Origin: Pocillopora verrucosa
Taxonomy: Eukaryota > Cnidaria > Anthozoa > Scleractinia > Pocilloporidae
Length of the DNA stretch: 64,000 nt
Direction: 5' to 3'
NCBI RefSeq assembly: GCF_036669915.1
Contig: NC_089312.1
Span: forward strand, 22,430,404 to 22,494,403
Made by a program: the position numbers and the translations under genes
Part shown: one piece after another, positions 38,125 to 52,700 of the stretch
Layout of the letters: every line of letters starts with the position of its first letter
How positions within the stretch are numbered: the first letter of the stretch is position 1
Notes under the pieces: generated by a model
Seen by the model: only the letters and a program-made list of their open reading frames with translations
Told to the model about the DNA's origin: nothing
The model's database searches: none

Positions 38125-38374
38125 CGTCTCTGCATTGTAGGGTTGTGATTGGTCTTTCTAATTCTGTGCACATTTATGTCTCTGCATGACAGGTGTGAGA
38201 TTGGTCTTTCTATTTCTGTGCACAGTTATGTCTCTGCATGTTAGTGTGAGATTGGTCTTTCTATTTCTGTGCACATTTAGGTCTCTGCATGATACGTGTG
38301 AGATTGGTCTTTCTATTTCTGTGCACAATTATGTCTCTGCTTAGTAGGGTTGTGATTGGTCTATTTCTGTGCAC
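38125..38374. repeat. Tandem array, about 50-bp unit, five copies
   Basis: The unit is CGTCTCTGCAT, then a variable GTAGGGTTGT or GAYAGGTGTG, then GATTGGTCTTTCTATTTCTG and TGCACATTTATG. Copies differ by a few substitutions and small indels. No ORF is encoded. ATTGGT (reverse CCAAT) recurs in each unit. Confidence 0.85.
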
Positions 38375-38517
38375 TTATTTTAAGTAGCCATAAGCCCTTG
38401 CAGAGATAACAAAAGAAACTCTAAAATTCTGTTTGAGAGTTTAAGCAAGCTACCTGAACAGATTAGCAAGTCCCAACTTCTCCATTGCAAGCAAACTGAC
38501 GTATATCTACACCCTCT

Positions 38518-38716
38518 TTAACCCCTAGGAGTAAGCAATCATGTAATTGTCCTTATAACATCACCCCAAGTCACACATTACAATCATGAGATTAAAATGA
38601 TCACCAACCAAAGAATCTTTTGACTGATAAACAAATTCTTCTAGTCAGCTCCTTAAGAGATGTATAGAGAAAGGTATGGAGAATATGCATATTGATATCA
38701 GGGTGTAACAGGTTGA
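38518..38716. repeat. TTAA MITE, family B, copy 2
   Basis: Starts TTAACCCCTAGGAGT and ends TGTAACAGGTTGAA. Inside are GATCACCAACCAAAGAATC, TAAACAAATTCTTC and TATAGAGAAAGGTATGGAG. The right TTAA has mutated to TTGA. Confidence 0.7.
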
Positions 38717-40780
38717 ATAATGAGGTGTGTTGTGTGAGTAGGAAATAAAGATACTTCTTGTGTCAAAAGGTAACATTTTTAGGTCAAGTTAACAGTGCAA
38801 GATTCAAGAACACATTTTGATACTTAAAGTTCTGAACTTAAATAGGATAATAAACAAACAACACCAAAACTTTACAACTTAACATTAATTTTATTAGAGG
38901 GGGGAAAAGACCAAATTACAGTAAAGTTTCAACTGATGGTGTGCATCTCTTTGAATAAAGGGACAAGTTTTATTTAGAGTACAGCTTTTGTTACATGCAT
39001 TGATATTTGAAAGGAAACCTTTACGATTCCTGACTGAGTAACACGTTAAATGGAAATAAAAATGTTTAGTTTAGCAGCTATAACCTTTTAAAACAAAAAG
39101 AAGGTGAAATTGTAATGTTCCATTGGTTTGTGAGAGATCTTCTCTTGACCTTCTCATAAGTATACACGATCATGTTATATATAAAAGCTTTGCAATCATC
39201 CTGAGGAAGCAAACGTTGAAAAAAAAGTTTAAGGAAGACCTCCACCACTAGCACACCTTGTTGGTAATTTGACAATTAATTTTAGGCTCCAAAATAGCAA
39301 AGCAAGGACAAACTGGTGAATAACATCAGTCTTCCAAAGTCTGAATGTTACGCTCAGCCCATTTTGAATTTTTTGACTCTTCATATCAGCTATATTTAAC
39401 TTCACTCACCATGAATAGAATAGCCACTGAAATGACAGCAAAAATGACATGTATGTAACAATCCAAAATGGCATTAAATGGGAAATTCACTATTCAAGAT
39501 AGTTCTTATTTGTTTTCATATTTTTACAAATGCCAATGCCAATAATTTTAAAAAATCTTCCACCAACATGATGCAGTGGTGGAGATTTTCTTATGCCTGC
39601 TTAAAACAAAAAGATTTCTAAGGAATCTTGCAAGGAAGATAACTCTTTAAAGGATAAAAAATTACTATGTACATCGCTTTGCTTGTCCTTTTGATAATAA
39701 CACTCTCCTCTTATCATAAGACAAAAAAAGCACCTGTAGTAATTCAGTACTACAAAACATTTCTTCAAAGCATTATCCCCAGATTTGAACACTACTCAGC
39801 TGATTTACATTTCTGCATTGTTTCCATTTTCTTTAAAAAAAGGTCAAAGGAAAATTCAAAAGTTTAGAATTCTGATGCTAACTTGAGATTTTCAATCCTC
39901 CATAACTGAATTTCCTATAGCACACAATACTATATCATAAGACTGCCCAACTAAAAAATATGACAAAAAGAATTAAGAAAAATACAGTTGCAGGTACAGA
40001 GACCAAGCCCATAAGTAAGGAAGGCTAAACTTGGTTTATTGAGAAATTTAATACAGACTGGAAAAAAAATTATTTTTGCCAGTATTTTTTGAAAACAAAA
40101 CTCCTTGAAATTATTACATATAAATGAAATTAACTTATGAAATTAAGTATTTGCAACCATCCCATTCTGTTCAGTTTAAAAACATGAATTCAAATTAATT
40201 CAATAGTTCATTTGCTCAAAGCACTTGGAATTTCCCACTTCATAATCCAATCTTGGGTTCTTTGAACTCATTTACAAACACTGCTTTTCACTACAACTTG
40301 GTTCTATACCTGAAAATCTGCAGTCAATTAATTTTCATCATCTACCTGAGTGGATAGTAAAGTATTGAAATGAAGTCTTTATTACTCTGAGAAAACATGG
40401 CAATTGCAGACCAGCATTAGCTCACAGTATGTGTTCCAGTCATGCTTTGAACAACTGAGCTCAACATAAATTTCCTCTCAGAAAAAAAATGACATTCAGT
40501 TATGGCCGCAAGTGTCACTTTCATTCAGATTTCAAAATAAAAAAAAAAAACTGATGGCCCCCAATGCCATACAATTGACAAAATTCTTTGCACGTACAAA
40601 GATATCCTAGAATACGATGTGTCAAGAATTCTAATTAACCTTTGCCTAATTGGATGCAGAGGCCTGCTTACTGAGTAAAGCTCCTTCAGCAAACTTAGCC
40701 AGTACTAAAATATTTTACACAGGACATCATCTATAAACATACAAATTTGTCAAAGTTACAAACAATAAACAGAGAAAAAT

Positions 40781-43700
40781 CTAGCCTGGCCCATTGACTA
40801 GATTTGTTTGTGTTTCAACCAACTCCTTTAGGGGTGACCTGAAACAACACAAACAAGTTATTGTTAGTTGACTAATTCTGCCTTAATACATGTGTGTCAT
40901 GACATTGATTAAGAGGAAGAAATGTCTGCCACTTTACAACTAATAAAAAGAGGGCCTTGAAGTTACGTGAAAACAAGTGCCAAAGAATGTATGATATGAA
41001 AGTCAAGCATTTCTGGCTGAAAATTTTTCCCTTGATTTCTTTTAGAAGTAAGAGGTTAAGTTAACAGTTACAGCAATTTGTAAAATTAATACCTAGAATC
41101 CTGATCCAATTTACTTTTCTTTGATAAGCCCTGATGTTCAGTATCCTTAGTACAGTCCACAGGTCCATTGTCCAGTTTGGCACTTGTCATCTGATCATCA
41201 TGAGCATTATTTACAGCCTACAAAAGATGCATGAAACCACAGATTATTTTTCCCAAAACTATGATATAATTACAAAATTTATCATTCTCCATTATATACT
41301 TTGTGTCACACTAAAATAATTAGGATCCAATAACTACCTCTTGGTAACACAATGAGGAGTATTCATTCCCTGTATAAAGTTGTTATTAGTAACAACATTT
41401 GCAAATTATGCTAATAAATGAACTCCTCTACTTGTCATCATAATCACTCACCATAACCTCTTTGCTTGAGGGGACTACTGCCTCAGTTTGCCTGTCTTGT
41501 TCTAACCTAGTGGGTGTCAACAGAAAAGAAATTGAGAGATATTAACATAATATGCAAAATATATTTTTGATTTGTGGATGTGCCACTGCTAAGTGGCCTG
41601 AATCATGCTTGTTATTTTCCTGTCAATCTGCATTTTCAACTTGACTTCCACACTCCAATAAAACACAAGTTTAACATTACATCCCACATGAACCTTGAAT
41701 GGCCTACAGATAAGTATGTTCATAGTGTTTCATCCCTTTGTCTGTCTTGGTAACATGCTACCTTCCCACAAGTCCATTTTAATGCATCTCAAAGTACACT
41801 TTGCATCTTGCCTAGTGTATTGAAAGTAAAGATTAAATTTCCCATTCAAAAAGCTTCGAGTCTGAGTAAGACCATCTGCTATTCCAAGGAAAAACTAATG
41901 TGATAATAAAAATTACAAGGTATGTTATTTAGTACCATTGATACCTCAATATTGTTCTTGAAAGAACTCATCCTGTTATATCTGGTTATAAACAAAGTAG
42001 CTAAAACTTAACTCCCTTCTAACTCACCTGGAAAATACTTCCTCACATTTCACACCAGCAGTTTCTTCATCTGAGATGTCATCATCACTATCATTTGTTG
42101 CTAGTGGAGCTGAATTGTCAATTGACTGACCCTCACACCTAAACAAAAAATAAAAGTTTGTATATACAACCAGACAATTTTCCTTTTTCCCACAGCAGTA
42201 AACCTTCCTTGTAATCATCAGCAGTCACCAGGAAGACAGTCTGCCGACAAGATTAACAACCAAGCAAGGTCGTGGATACCTTCTACTACTGCTCTGCATT
42301 TACAATCCAAATATTTTCCAATGGAAGTTAGCCTTAATTCATTTTGTCATGGTTTGCATAGAAAGAAGGGTTTTAAGCACCTGCTGTCTCCCAAAGTCCC
42401 TGCTTATTTTGATAGCTGGATACAATCAGATAAAAGTTTGATTACTTCAAGGATTGAAGGATTCAAGTAATTTGGTTTTACACCTGAGTCTTGCTAACCT
42501 GTAACGAGCTGCTCTATCCTGAACTGGTGAGGGCTTTGCCTTTCTCGTAGACTCATCACCATCTGCATCTGTTATGACTCCAAGAGCTTCAGCACTGGAC
42601 ACTAGGCCATGTGTTCTACACAAAAATGGAAAAATGCCTGGTTTCAACATGACTGACTGCCAAGAATTTAGTGAGACAGTCATACAGGTACAAACAAAAT
42701 GACTGGCACAACATATAAGTAAAAAACTACACAAACACCAATTAACTTTGAAAATTTACAGGAAAACAACATGTTTATGAAGATGTTAGAATCTTTGGGG
42801 TTATACAGATAATGCATCCTGTTGTTAAAAAGACAAAACTTGCCCATTACATATCCTCAGATCATACCTTAACTCATCTGGCTTGTTTGAAACTGAATCC
42901 TCTTTGACTACTACAAGAAAAAATAGGGACAAAAACTAAGTCTTCACTAACAAGTCTTCACTGCCAACATCAAAACTGAAATGAAAGTGGACAGGGAACC
43001 TGTCCCCTTTTACCTTGATGTGCAACTTAAGAAGCAGGCTGTGTTGCGGTATAAATGTTTAAGAGCAGAAAGACCAGCAAGATGTGTATGGACTACTGTT
43101 TAGACTGTGTGAAGTGAAAAACAGCACTTACTGTATGCTGCCCCTGCCTGTGCAGGAGCAGGTGGTTCTGTCTCCATTGCAACAGGTGAATCAGCCATTT
43201 CCTGTGTTGGTTCACTGATAAGAACACAAATCAATTATTATTTTGTCAAATCTGAAGGAATATTTTGCAAGCCATCAAGTGTGAAAATCCCACAATTTCA
43301 ATAAATTGACTGGCTAACTGACTTAATGATATAAATTAGTCTTTGTCAAAGGATAGATTGTTATAACATGGTCTGAAGTAACATCTAGAAAGGTCCAAAC
43401 ACAAATTTCCATTGACATTGAACTGCACCAAATTTGATCACCAATATACCCAATCAACTATCAAATTGCAGTTTTAAGGAATTTCAACAAGGAAATCTGC
43501 CACACAATACCTGTATTGTAAGTCAGAAGATCACATCAAACCTGACAAATTGTAACTTAAAACAGTCCACTTTCAGTTAACAATTCACTGCCTCTTTAAG
43601 AAGCAGAACAAACCTGCTAGGAGCCATTCTGATATCAGTGAAACTATCAAATGTTGCCCATCCTGTGTCGTCTGTTGTTGCAGCTGGTGTATCACCCCAG

Positions 43701-46700
43701 CCAACATCAGAAGCATCCATGGATACAGCTTCATCTATGGCTGCCTCTTCACGTTCAAATGTAAGAGACCATGCTAATGGTAAAAAAAAAAGTTCCGTAA
43801 TCATCTCTGTTTTGCTATTAAACCTAAATCATCTAAAACTAAACCCTGCTGAAGAGAATATTGCATGCTCTTGTTTTTTGTAGTTCTGACTATTCTTTAA
43901 TCAATTTAAGTGGCCCAGTGGCATAGTCATAGCTTGGTAACATGAGCCATTTCCTTATACCATGTAATGCCTCTATTGGCCCAAAAAACTGCCAAAATGA
44001 TACTCTGTAACTTTGGATGAACTAGTGTTTAGAAATTTCTTGCTGTTTCATGCTACAGTAGCAAGTGAAAAGCTTCATGAGTCATGGGCAAAAAGTGTTA
44101 TAAGACCAATGCATCAGTACTCAAACCAAAACCAAATTAAATGACACCAAATTATTTCACAAAATTACATCAACTACAGATATCTTTGCATGAAGAGTCA
44201 AGTATCTTCACACAATTTTACTGCCCACAATCACTGATATAAAATGTCCCCACATTACTTGTTTTTAATTCTCTTTACACTAATTGCTTACCATCACTGG
44301 GATCTACATCCATTTTATTATCTGTAGCTGCAGGAGGTTGTTTTACTGGTGATCCCTGAGGGCTGCTGCCACTTTCAAAAGGTACATTGGGACCTTTAGG
44401 AGCAGGTGACTCTAAATCTTCATCACTATCACTACTCTCACTTTCATTTCCTCCCTCTGGTGACAGGGTACTGCATTAAAATAACAATCAACCTTAGATT
44501 TTCAGCAAATAGTAGCTAGTATATAATAAGATCAGAGTTTATATTTCTATAAGTGCATTTACCTATGTCTTGACTCAGCAATGGATGAAAAGGTAAGTTC
44601 TTTTTCCTCCCAAACATCCTAAAAGATATAAATAAAAAGTATTATTGGAATCACTTTGGGTCACATAACATAAACAGGAAAAAGATATATCTCAAGGGAA
44701 CAAGACAAAACACAAAGGAGTTGTAAAGGAATTTCAAATTATACTGTCCTTACCTCTTCATCACTTCCACTGTCATCAAACTGTTGAATTTTTTCATTAC
44801 AACATGCTTCAAATAATGAAGCATTGGGCTGTAAAGAGTGTCAAAAACACCTTTAAATAACAACTACAGTAGAATACAATTTATGTATGTTTTCAAACAA
44901 TCCTGTTATTGATTTTTTTACTCTTAAGGCTAATTCGACAAGAAATAATACCTGACTACTTCTGCCTGAATACAATGACTGTAAGCATTTTGTGATCCTA
45001 TGTTTCGCAAAGCCCTCGTAAATCTTTACCCAGGCTAATACTTCACTAATCAAATTACACTCAGTTAAAAAAAAACCTCTCAGGTCTCAAACCCCAAAGC
45101 ACTAAAACTCTCCTAAGAAGTATAAACCCATGATAGCCTTGTGAAAACCAAGATCATGACCTCCATATTTAGTTCTATAATTACAAATACTAAATGATGC
45201 AAAAAAAGATTAGTTAAAACATTGTACTTTCATATATTTCCCTCGGAGAAAAAAAATGGCATGCAACTCACATTATCTTCCTGAGCATTTACAGTAAAAC
45301 TAATTTCCCCTATTCTGTCAAATGGTCCCCTGTAAGAGAGCAACAAAACAGCAAAATAAAACAATTATAACTGCTAGAGTACATTACTTTCTGTAAACTA
45401 AAAGGAATAAGTTTTCAATACTTACGTGATTGATTCATCTGGTTCTTGGAACTCATCCTCATCCAGACCAAATGTATCCATGAATTCTGTTGTAATCTGC
45501 TGCATCTGATATCTTGAAAATGCCTGCAGCAAAAAGTACATATTAACTTTCAACTTTCAAAAATTTACTTCCCAATAGTACACATGCATGTTTAAGTACA
45601 TTTCTCCCTTAAGGAGGTTCCGTAGGGTTTTTTGACCACATGAGATCTGGGTGCAAACATGGCACAAGCTTTTAAAGTGTCAACATGCAAAACAAACATA
45701 TGCGCTCAATGTGATTGCATGATTGTTATCTAAGATGTGTTAAAAACAGTTTTTATGTGATGGAATCTAGGATATCCAGCAACTGCACCCGAAATATTCA
45801 TAGGCCTTCTTTGCCTGAAAAAGGTCAACTGAAAAGAAAACACCCTTGGAAAGATTGCCAAAGGGCAACAAATTCAAAGTCTATGCATGCTCAGATACTG
45901 ATCTTGGCAAAGTTCTATTCCATTATGAAATGTTTGTGAAAAAAAATAGGGATCTTTTGTGTAAGATTTATCCCGTTTCCTATGGTGGAATTTCCAAAGA
46001 ATTTCTAGGTTAAACACATTTGTGCCCTTCCTAATGCCTGTCAATTAAAAAAAAATAAGACCAAATTTGAAATAGAGGAAAAAACACAAAATTGCAAATA
46101 GTGAAGAAACAGCCTTAGTTTGTAACTCCAATTTTTTGGGGCTTTTAAATGATCAGCAGAACAATTTTCACAAATTGTGAAAATTTTGAGAGATTTCACT
46201 GAAGCAAATTGAAGAAAATCAAAGACAAAGCCAAATTATCCCTGGTGAGCGCCTCCCTTCGTTGAGCCTTAGCTTAATAAAGAAAATCATTTTGATAATA
46301 TTTACAGTAAACGATTCCTTGCTCATTGCCTTTTAATGGCTTTTAGTGACCTTAAAAAGCAAAAACAAAAATTTTCTATAAAAATATTACATTGGTGCAC
46401 ATGCCAACATTGAGCAAAAACCCTATGGAGCCTCCTTAAATGTGACTCGCTAATTTTAACAATATTTTAATACAGTGTACTGTGTTTCCTGTATGAGATA
46501 TGCGAATAGCTTCTTTCAAAAATTGTTCATTATTTCAAATGTCAAACTTTTGATTACAAACTGTTTTCAGCACAAGCTGTGTGACTGTCATTAGCATTCC
46601 TACCTGCTGAAGAGAGTGTTCCGTGTGTAAAAAGGACATGGGCTTGAAATCATCGTCATCATCTGAGGAAGACTGAAAATGATGTCCAACCTTGGAGAAA

Positions 46701-49700
46701 CAATATGAAAAAAATGGGAATATTGAGGAAGACTGAACCACACAACTGTTCAGGTAAAATTTCTGTAGAAAGAAGTTCTTTCAAACAATGTTCTTTTAGA
46801 AGAAAAATGATACCCATTCATGATGACCACTAAAAATGTCAACTCATAAAAACAAAGAACTTTGTTATGCCAAGAAGTCGGTGGGGAGGGGTGGGAAGGG
46901 AGAGGGGGTTGGACCCAACACAATACAAAAACACACACAGTAAAAATTACCCAATGGTATGCACACAGAACAAGTAAAAAACTTAATGAATGAAAGTTTA
47001 AAATAAATGTAATCTCTCACTTTAAGAAACACAACATAACTGACATGGGTTAATAGTGAAAATAGCTTGGCAAGAACTTTGGAGGTCAACAAATTTATGG
47101 AAATCACAAAATTGTCCTGATAATAAAGTTTTGAATGCCTCATAATCCTTGAGAGGAAACAACTCACCAATTCTGACATGTTCTGTTTGTTGACATTTGC
47201 TAACTTTCCACTCACAAATGCATTCCATTTTTCACGCACTTTTTCAGGCAAGTCTAATTAAATAAGAGGAGTGAAGTACATAAGTTAGGATATCACAGCT
47301 AAGTCAACCTAATGTAGTTGTTGATGAATTCTACACAAGGTGTTGAAAATTGTGTGAATGACATACCAGCAAAAATTGTATCAAGAGCAGCTTTGTTTTT
47401 CCCTTTCTCTAGACTTTGAACAAGACTGTTTGCCACATTTGTTAAATGACCCATGTATCCTTTCCTTTGGTTGGTCTGACTTCTGTATAAAATAGACAAA
47501 GCAACGCACCCATACATGTTTTCTTGTAAACTCAATTTTCATAGAAAAAAAAATTGTGTGAAAGCAAATATTTCAGAATGCAAAATGCAGTTTTGTGAAA
47601 AGAAATTTCAATCTAAGCAAACTGAAAATTTGAGTTGAAAATCTAGGGTGATGTTTCCTGATGGATCCATTTAAAGTTTAGGTTATACTAAAACCAATAA
47701 CTACCAGGTGATGGTCAAAGTATACATAAAAACAAACAGTCCTTGACACTATATGTAACCTGAAAACTACTGCCTCCAAGAAAGTTTTTCTAATTGGAAG
47801 TTGAGCTCATACTTGTCCCAGGAAAGTCAAAGATCACATTCCTGGATTTTAAGGGAGAGATTCCCAAAAATATATTGAAAGAAAGTTATTTGGGTAAAAA
47901 AAGTTATTTCAACTTTGTTATTGGAAAGATTGGAATTCACAACTGTCTCTGCAATCAATTGCTTGTCGAAGCATTTGACTTAGGCAAAAGATTGACTTGT
48001 TCACCATTCACAAAACATCATGTTTGGCTTAATTAACACCAACAAATAATTGTTCAGTGCCCTTACGTATCTGAATCATGATCCTCCCATTCCTGCAGTA
48101 TCCTTTGAATAATTTTACAATCTTTAAATAACTGGAAAAACAAAGAGACAAAAATGGCAGTGCTGATGAAACAGAATGTGTTTACTAATAGTACAAAATG
48201 ATAAAGTTGTGCTACTATCACTGAAATTGAAGCACCACTTACAACATCAACTAAAGGAGTACTCTGTTCCCCATCTTCCTCAGTTGGGGGATTGTTTAAT
48301 ACTGTAGTTATACACTTCTCCACTTGAGTGTGGAGGAAATTGTTCCATGAATACTTGAAAAATAACTCCTGCAGAACAAACAAAATACTAACATTGGTTT
48401 TAAAAGCCTTAAAAAGAAGTAAACACTAGTATAATCAAGAGACAAAGATGAGTTACTTAAGATATCAATTATGAATGAACTCTATAGGATTACAGAATAC
48501 ATACCCATAAAACTTGTAATGTTCCTAGATTAGCTAGTTCAGCATTAATTGTATCACTATTCGTGGCTAAGATAGCAGCGATCAGCTTGGAGGTTTGAAG
48601 TCGAGCATTTCCAAGTGGAGGATCTAATGTTCCAACAGTGGTAAGCATTGGTTTCATCTGACAAAAGAAGAAGCCAACAATGATAGTCATCACATGTTTA
48701 TGTTGCAGTAGTTGAACAAGAAAAGGCATATACAATAAATCAAAAAGGAGAAAAAGAATGCAGCTTACCGGAGGAGGATCTTCTAGAAGCTGATGAAAAT
48801 CTTTAAGTCTGGGTGTGAGAGCAGCTAATGTAGCACTGACACCTGAAAAAAAAATCAACAACAGCAAACAGAAGTAAATAAAACATTCCAAGAGATATAT
48901 CTTTATTATACATTTCTAACCTATCAGTACTTCTGAAATTATCATTTGAAATGCAACTTTTGTCAAGAAAAAAGATCACAGAATTAAGTTAGCTTTGTTC
49001 TCTTACCTTGTGCAAGTCTCTCAGCATCCAAAGCAGTCATTGGTTCTTCACCTTCCCCACTGAAATAAGCATCAAAACATGCAAATTTAAAATTATCAAA
49101 ATTGTTTTGTTTAAAGTACATCTAAAGATAACGTTTCAAATAAAATATGTGGAACAATGCATGATATATATTTTTAATCAAACCTTCCTTTCCTGACTTC
49201 CAAGAGTGTGAGTAAAACAGATATTCCATTGACCAGTGCAACATCAGGGTGAAGCTTGGCATCCCGAAGCATGTGATCCAATAACTCTGATACAGTCTCT
49301 CTCCTTAATAGAACATATCAAATCAATTAAAAATCACAACAACAAAAAAAGCTTACAAATTGAGAGTTTGTTTCTTCAAAATGAAAATGCTAGGTAAGTG
49401 GAACAAAGGACTACAGTATCTCTAGAGAACATATCTAGAGAACATTTGGAGAAATAAAAGTTATATTATAATGGCTGACAACTGGCAACCATTTATAACC
49501 TGACATCATTATCCATATTCTCAATACTGTTCTCTATACATTTCCTAAGGTGCTGGCAAGGAGAATTTGTTTAACAATCCAGAGCCTCTACAGCTGGTGA
49601 TCATTTTCTTTGTCCTCATCACCTTAATGTTTGATTCAGGGGTGATATTGTAAGGAAGAAAATAGATGCTAGTCACTCGTTGGGATCAAAAGGTTAAAAC

Positions 49701-52700
49701 TGATCAATAATTTCAGGCCCATTGCCCAAACCCGTGTACTCTTCACACCATTTAGGAAGTAACCATAAAAATCAACACACCACCTGAGCATACCTTTGAA
49801 TTGCATCTAGTAAGGGATCTTGATCAGCATTCTCTTGGAGCTGTGACATGTGATCTCTGCTAAGTCTGATTATATCACACAGGCTTTGTGCTGCATTGCA
49901 ACATCTCTGCAAAAATAGCAGTCCTCTCAGTAAACATTTTTACAAATTAACAAAATTTCATTCAATTTCAAATGGGTTCAGGTAAAAGTAGTTGAACTAC
50001 CAACCTCTTCATCATTTCCTGGATCTATTAATGAGACCAAACTCTCCACAAGTTTTTGACTATTCAACCACTATAGAACAAAAATTATCAAAACATGGTA
50101 AAGAAGAAGAGGAATCTTTTACAAGGAGACTGCACAAGCAGTTTAAAATTTTAACTGAGAATTTCCGCAGAAACCCAATTTTGGAATCAAGGCCAGACCA
50201 CAACAAAGTGAGCTATATTCTCTACTCTTTGCAAGAAGTGCATAGGCTCTTTAATGTCCCCTGCTAGCCAGTACAGAGATGATGCAGACAGGGTCTACAG
50301 TTTATTGTCCTAGTTTAAGGAGATTGGTAAGAATATCTAGCCATTTGTGGATGTCATAACAAAGACACTACCTTCTCCTCATTATTTTCAAGACCCTTGA
50401 GTGCAGGTTTAGTCTTAGGCTTGGGCCCTCAGCCTCCAGCATTAAACAACCTGAGCTAACCAAGCAAATAAGCTAAGAAAATAAAAAGAAGGAACTCTAC
50501 CTCAAGCAGGTCTTGTCGTAGTTGTGGTGATTCAACATTGGTTATCAATCGTAGAAGTAAATCCATAACAGCAGATGTACCAAGATGTTTCACAATGGCA
50601 TTCACAAAATCTTCCTTACTTTTAAAGTACTCTAACATCTAAAAATAAATAATAAAAAGATATTTAAACAATAACAATTCTAGTCAGATGAAAAACATCC
50701 TTCAATATAAGTCTAACAAATTCTAAAAACCACTTGAATTGTTGGAGAGGAAAGCTTACTTACCAAAGATGTCTTCCTACTTATAAGAACTACCATAACT
50801 TTGCTGAAGAAACTGGAAGAGAAACACAAAATATCACAACTTAAAAAAGGTTAAATGGAAACATGGAAGGTCTCAAAACTTCTTCATTAGCAAAAACATT
50901 GCTTGACAAGCTGATGTGAATTCAGATACACCTTCCAAACTTAATTTCATTCATGGAATTTAGGAGCCAATTTGAAGAAGACCTACACCCATGTAAAGGA
51001 ATCATCACTGAGACCATAGCTTGCAGAGCAAACATAATTTGGCGAGTGAGTGCTCAGTATTTTCTTAGGGAAAATTATGGCTGCCATCTTTGACTTAAAT
51101 GGCAACGGAAGGTTGGGGAGAAAAAGAAATTTGTACCAAGGGGGTGGTCGATGGTCAAACATGAGGAGAGGGGTGGGGGTGGGGGAGTGAAGATTACGCC
51201 TGCCCAGAAAGTAATTGTTATTTTGCAAAACTCTGCTTGCCCACTAGCAGATTTCCTGATTGGTGAGGTTAAGCTCCAGCTCTCTATCACAAGCCAAATG
51301 TGTCAATATTATCAGTATCCATATTACAATATTATCAGAAAAAAATTCTTAAAAAGGAAAATTCTTACCTAGCTAGTAAGGGATTGAGTGGAGGTTCAGA
51401 TTCCATGAATGACCAGATTTTATTTAAAAGGTCCTGAAAATGATTTAAGAACAATGCAATTTACATTCACCATCCCAAGGAAAAGATGAAATATAAAATG
51501 GCAAAGATGTCTGAAAAATTGTTAATTACAACTAATATTAATTTAACGGACATGTGTCACTTCTGGCAAAAACTGAGAAGTGTAACACATGCATAGCTTA
51601 TTTTAAATCTATATTTTGTCTTTAAGTGCATAAGAAGGTGAGTGACTAATTCTTGTGGTATGTAAAAAATGTCCTTCCTATTTAAAAGAAAAAAGCTCTT
51701 TATCCTTCAAAGTGCATACATACCCTAGCAAGTTTCATACCTCATTGCTTGTTAACTTATCAATGATTGCATACACATCAGCTGTCAAAACTTCACAAGC
51801 AGTGTTAGGATGTCTGCAAAAGAGCAATTTGTGTCAAAAATGAGTCAAAGTTATCAAACAAATGACAAAAAACTAACCACAAACCAGTGTGTCAAGACTT
51901 CCCTATATAAACTGGTACAAACAACCATACCAATGAACAAATTCAATGATACCATCAATTCATTAGCATATTTTCTTTAGAATCCCTATTTATGCAATAG
52001 TGGACTTTTTCTATGTTTATGTTGCCTAAATTAAACATGAGGAGGTTGGGAGAATTCAAAAACAATTATACAAACTGAAGATGCAGTCAAGGGTTTGTAG
52101 AATTTTCAAGAATTCTACTTAACTCTAAGTGTTTAGATGAGGCTATGTAAACACAGGAAAATCCTATTCTGTTCTCATAAAATAATTCAGAAAGTATAGA
52201 AAGCACAATGTCCCAGTTGTGTTTACATTCACACCTATCAGTTAATGAGGGCACATGTATTATCTTGAACATTTTACAAAAAATATCAAGAAATTTACCA
52301 GAATAATAACACAGCATGGTGACATAGCTCCCTATCAAGAGGGAAGTGCTGATGATGCCTACTTACTTGTATCTCACACTTTCATCTTTACTGTCATCTG
52401 GTTGTTGTAAAACATAGTCAACTAGCTCCTCCAAAATATCTGGTCTAGTAAAACTGGGCAATAAAGATAAAGAATGAGTAATGTAGGGGTTACCTCACCT
52501 TGCCTTCAGTGTATGTCACACAAAAATAAAATGAACATCAGTGGCCATTTAACTTGCATGGCCATTTTCTTTACAGGAAAGGTTGCCTAGTGTATCACTG
52601 ATAACATATGGTTTTAGAAGGTATTTTACTCAAGTAAATCAGTTTATACTCCTTCACTTCAAAAAAATCCATTACTTTCCAGGTCATAAGAAGGACATTG

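Larger units (their letters stand above)
36510..40780. other. Convergent intergenic region and PPP6R 3' UTR
   Basis: No coding exon recognised. It contains a SINE-like fragment (about 37585-37750), a 50-bp tandem array (38125-38374) and a MITE (38518-38716). On the minus strand, AATAAA occurs at 40040-40035 and 38895-38890, which would give the PPP6R transcript a 3' UTR of about 0.75 or 1.9 kb. Confidence 0.5.
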
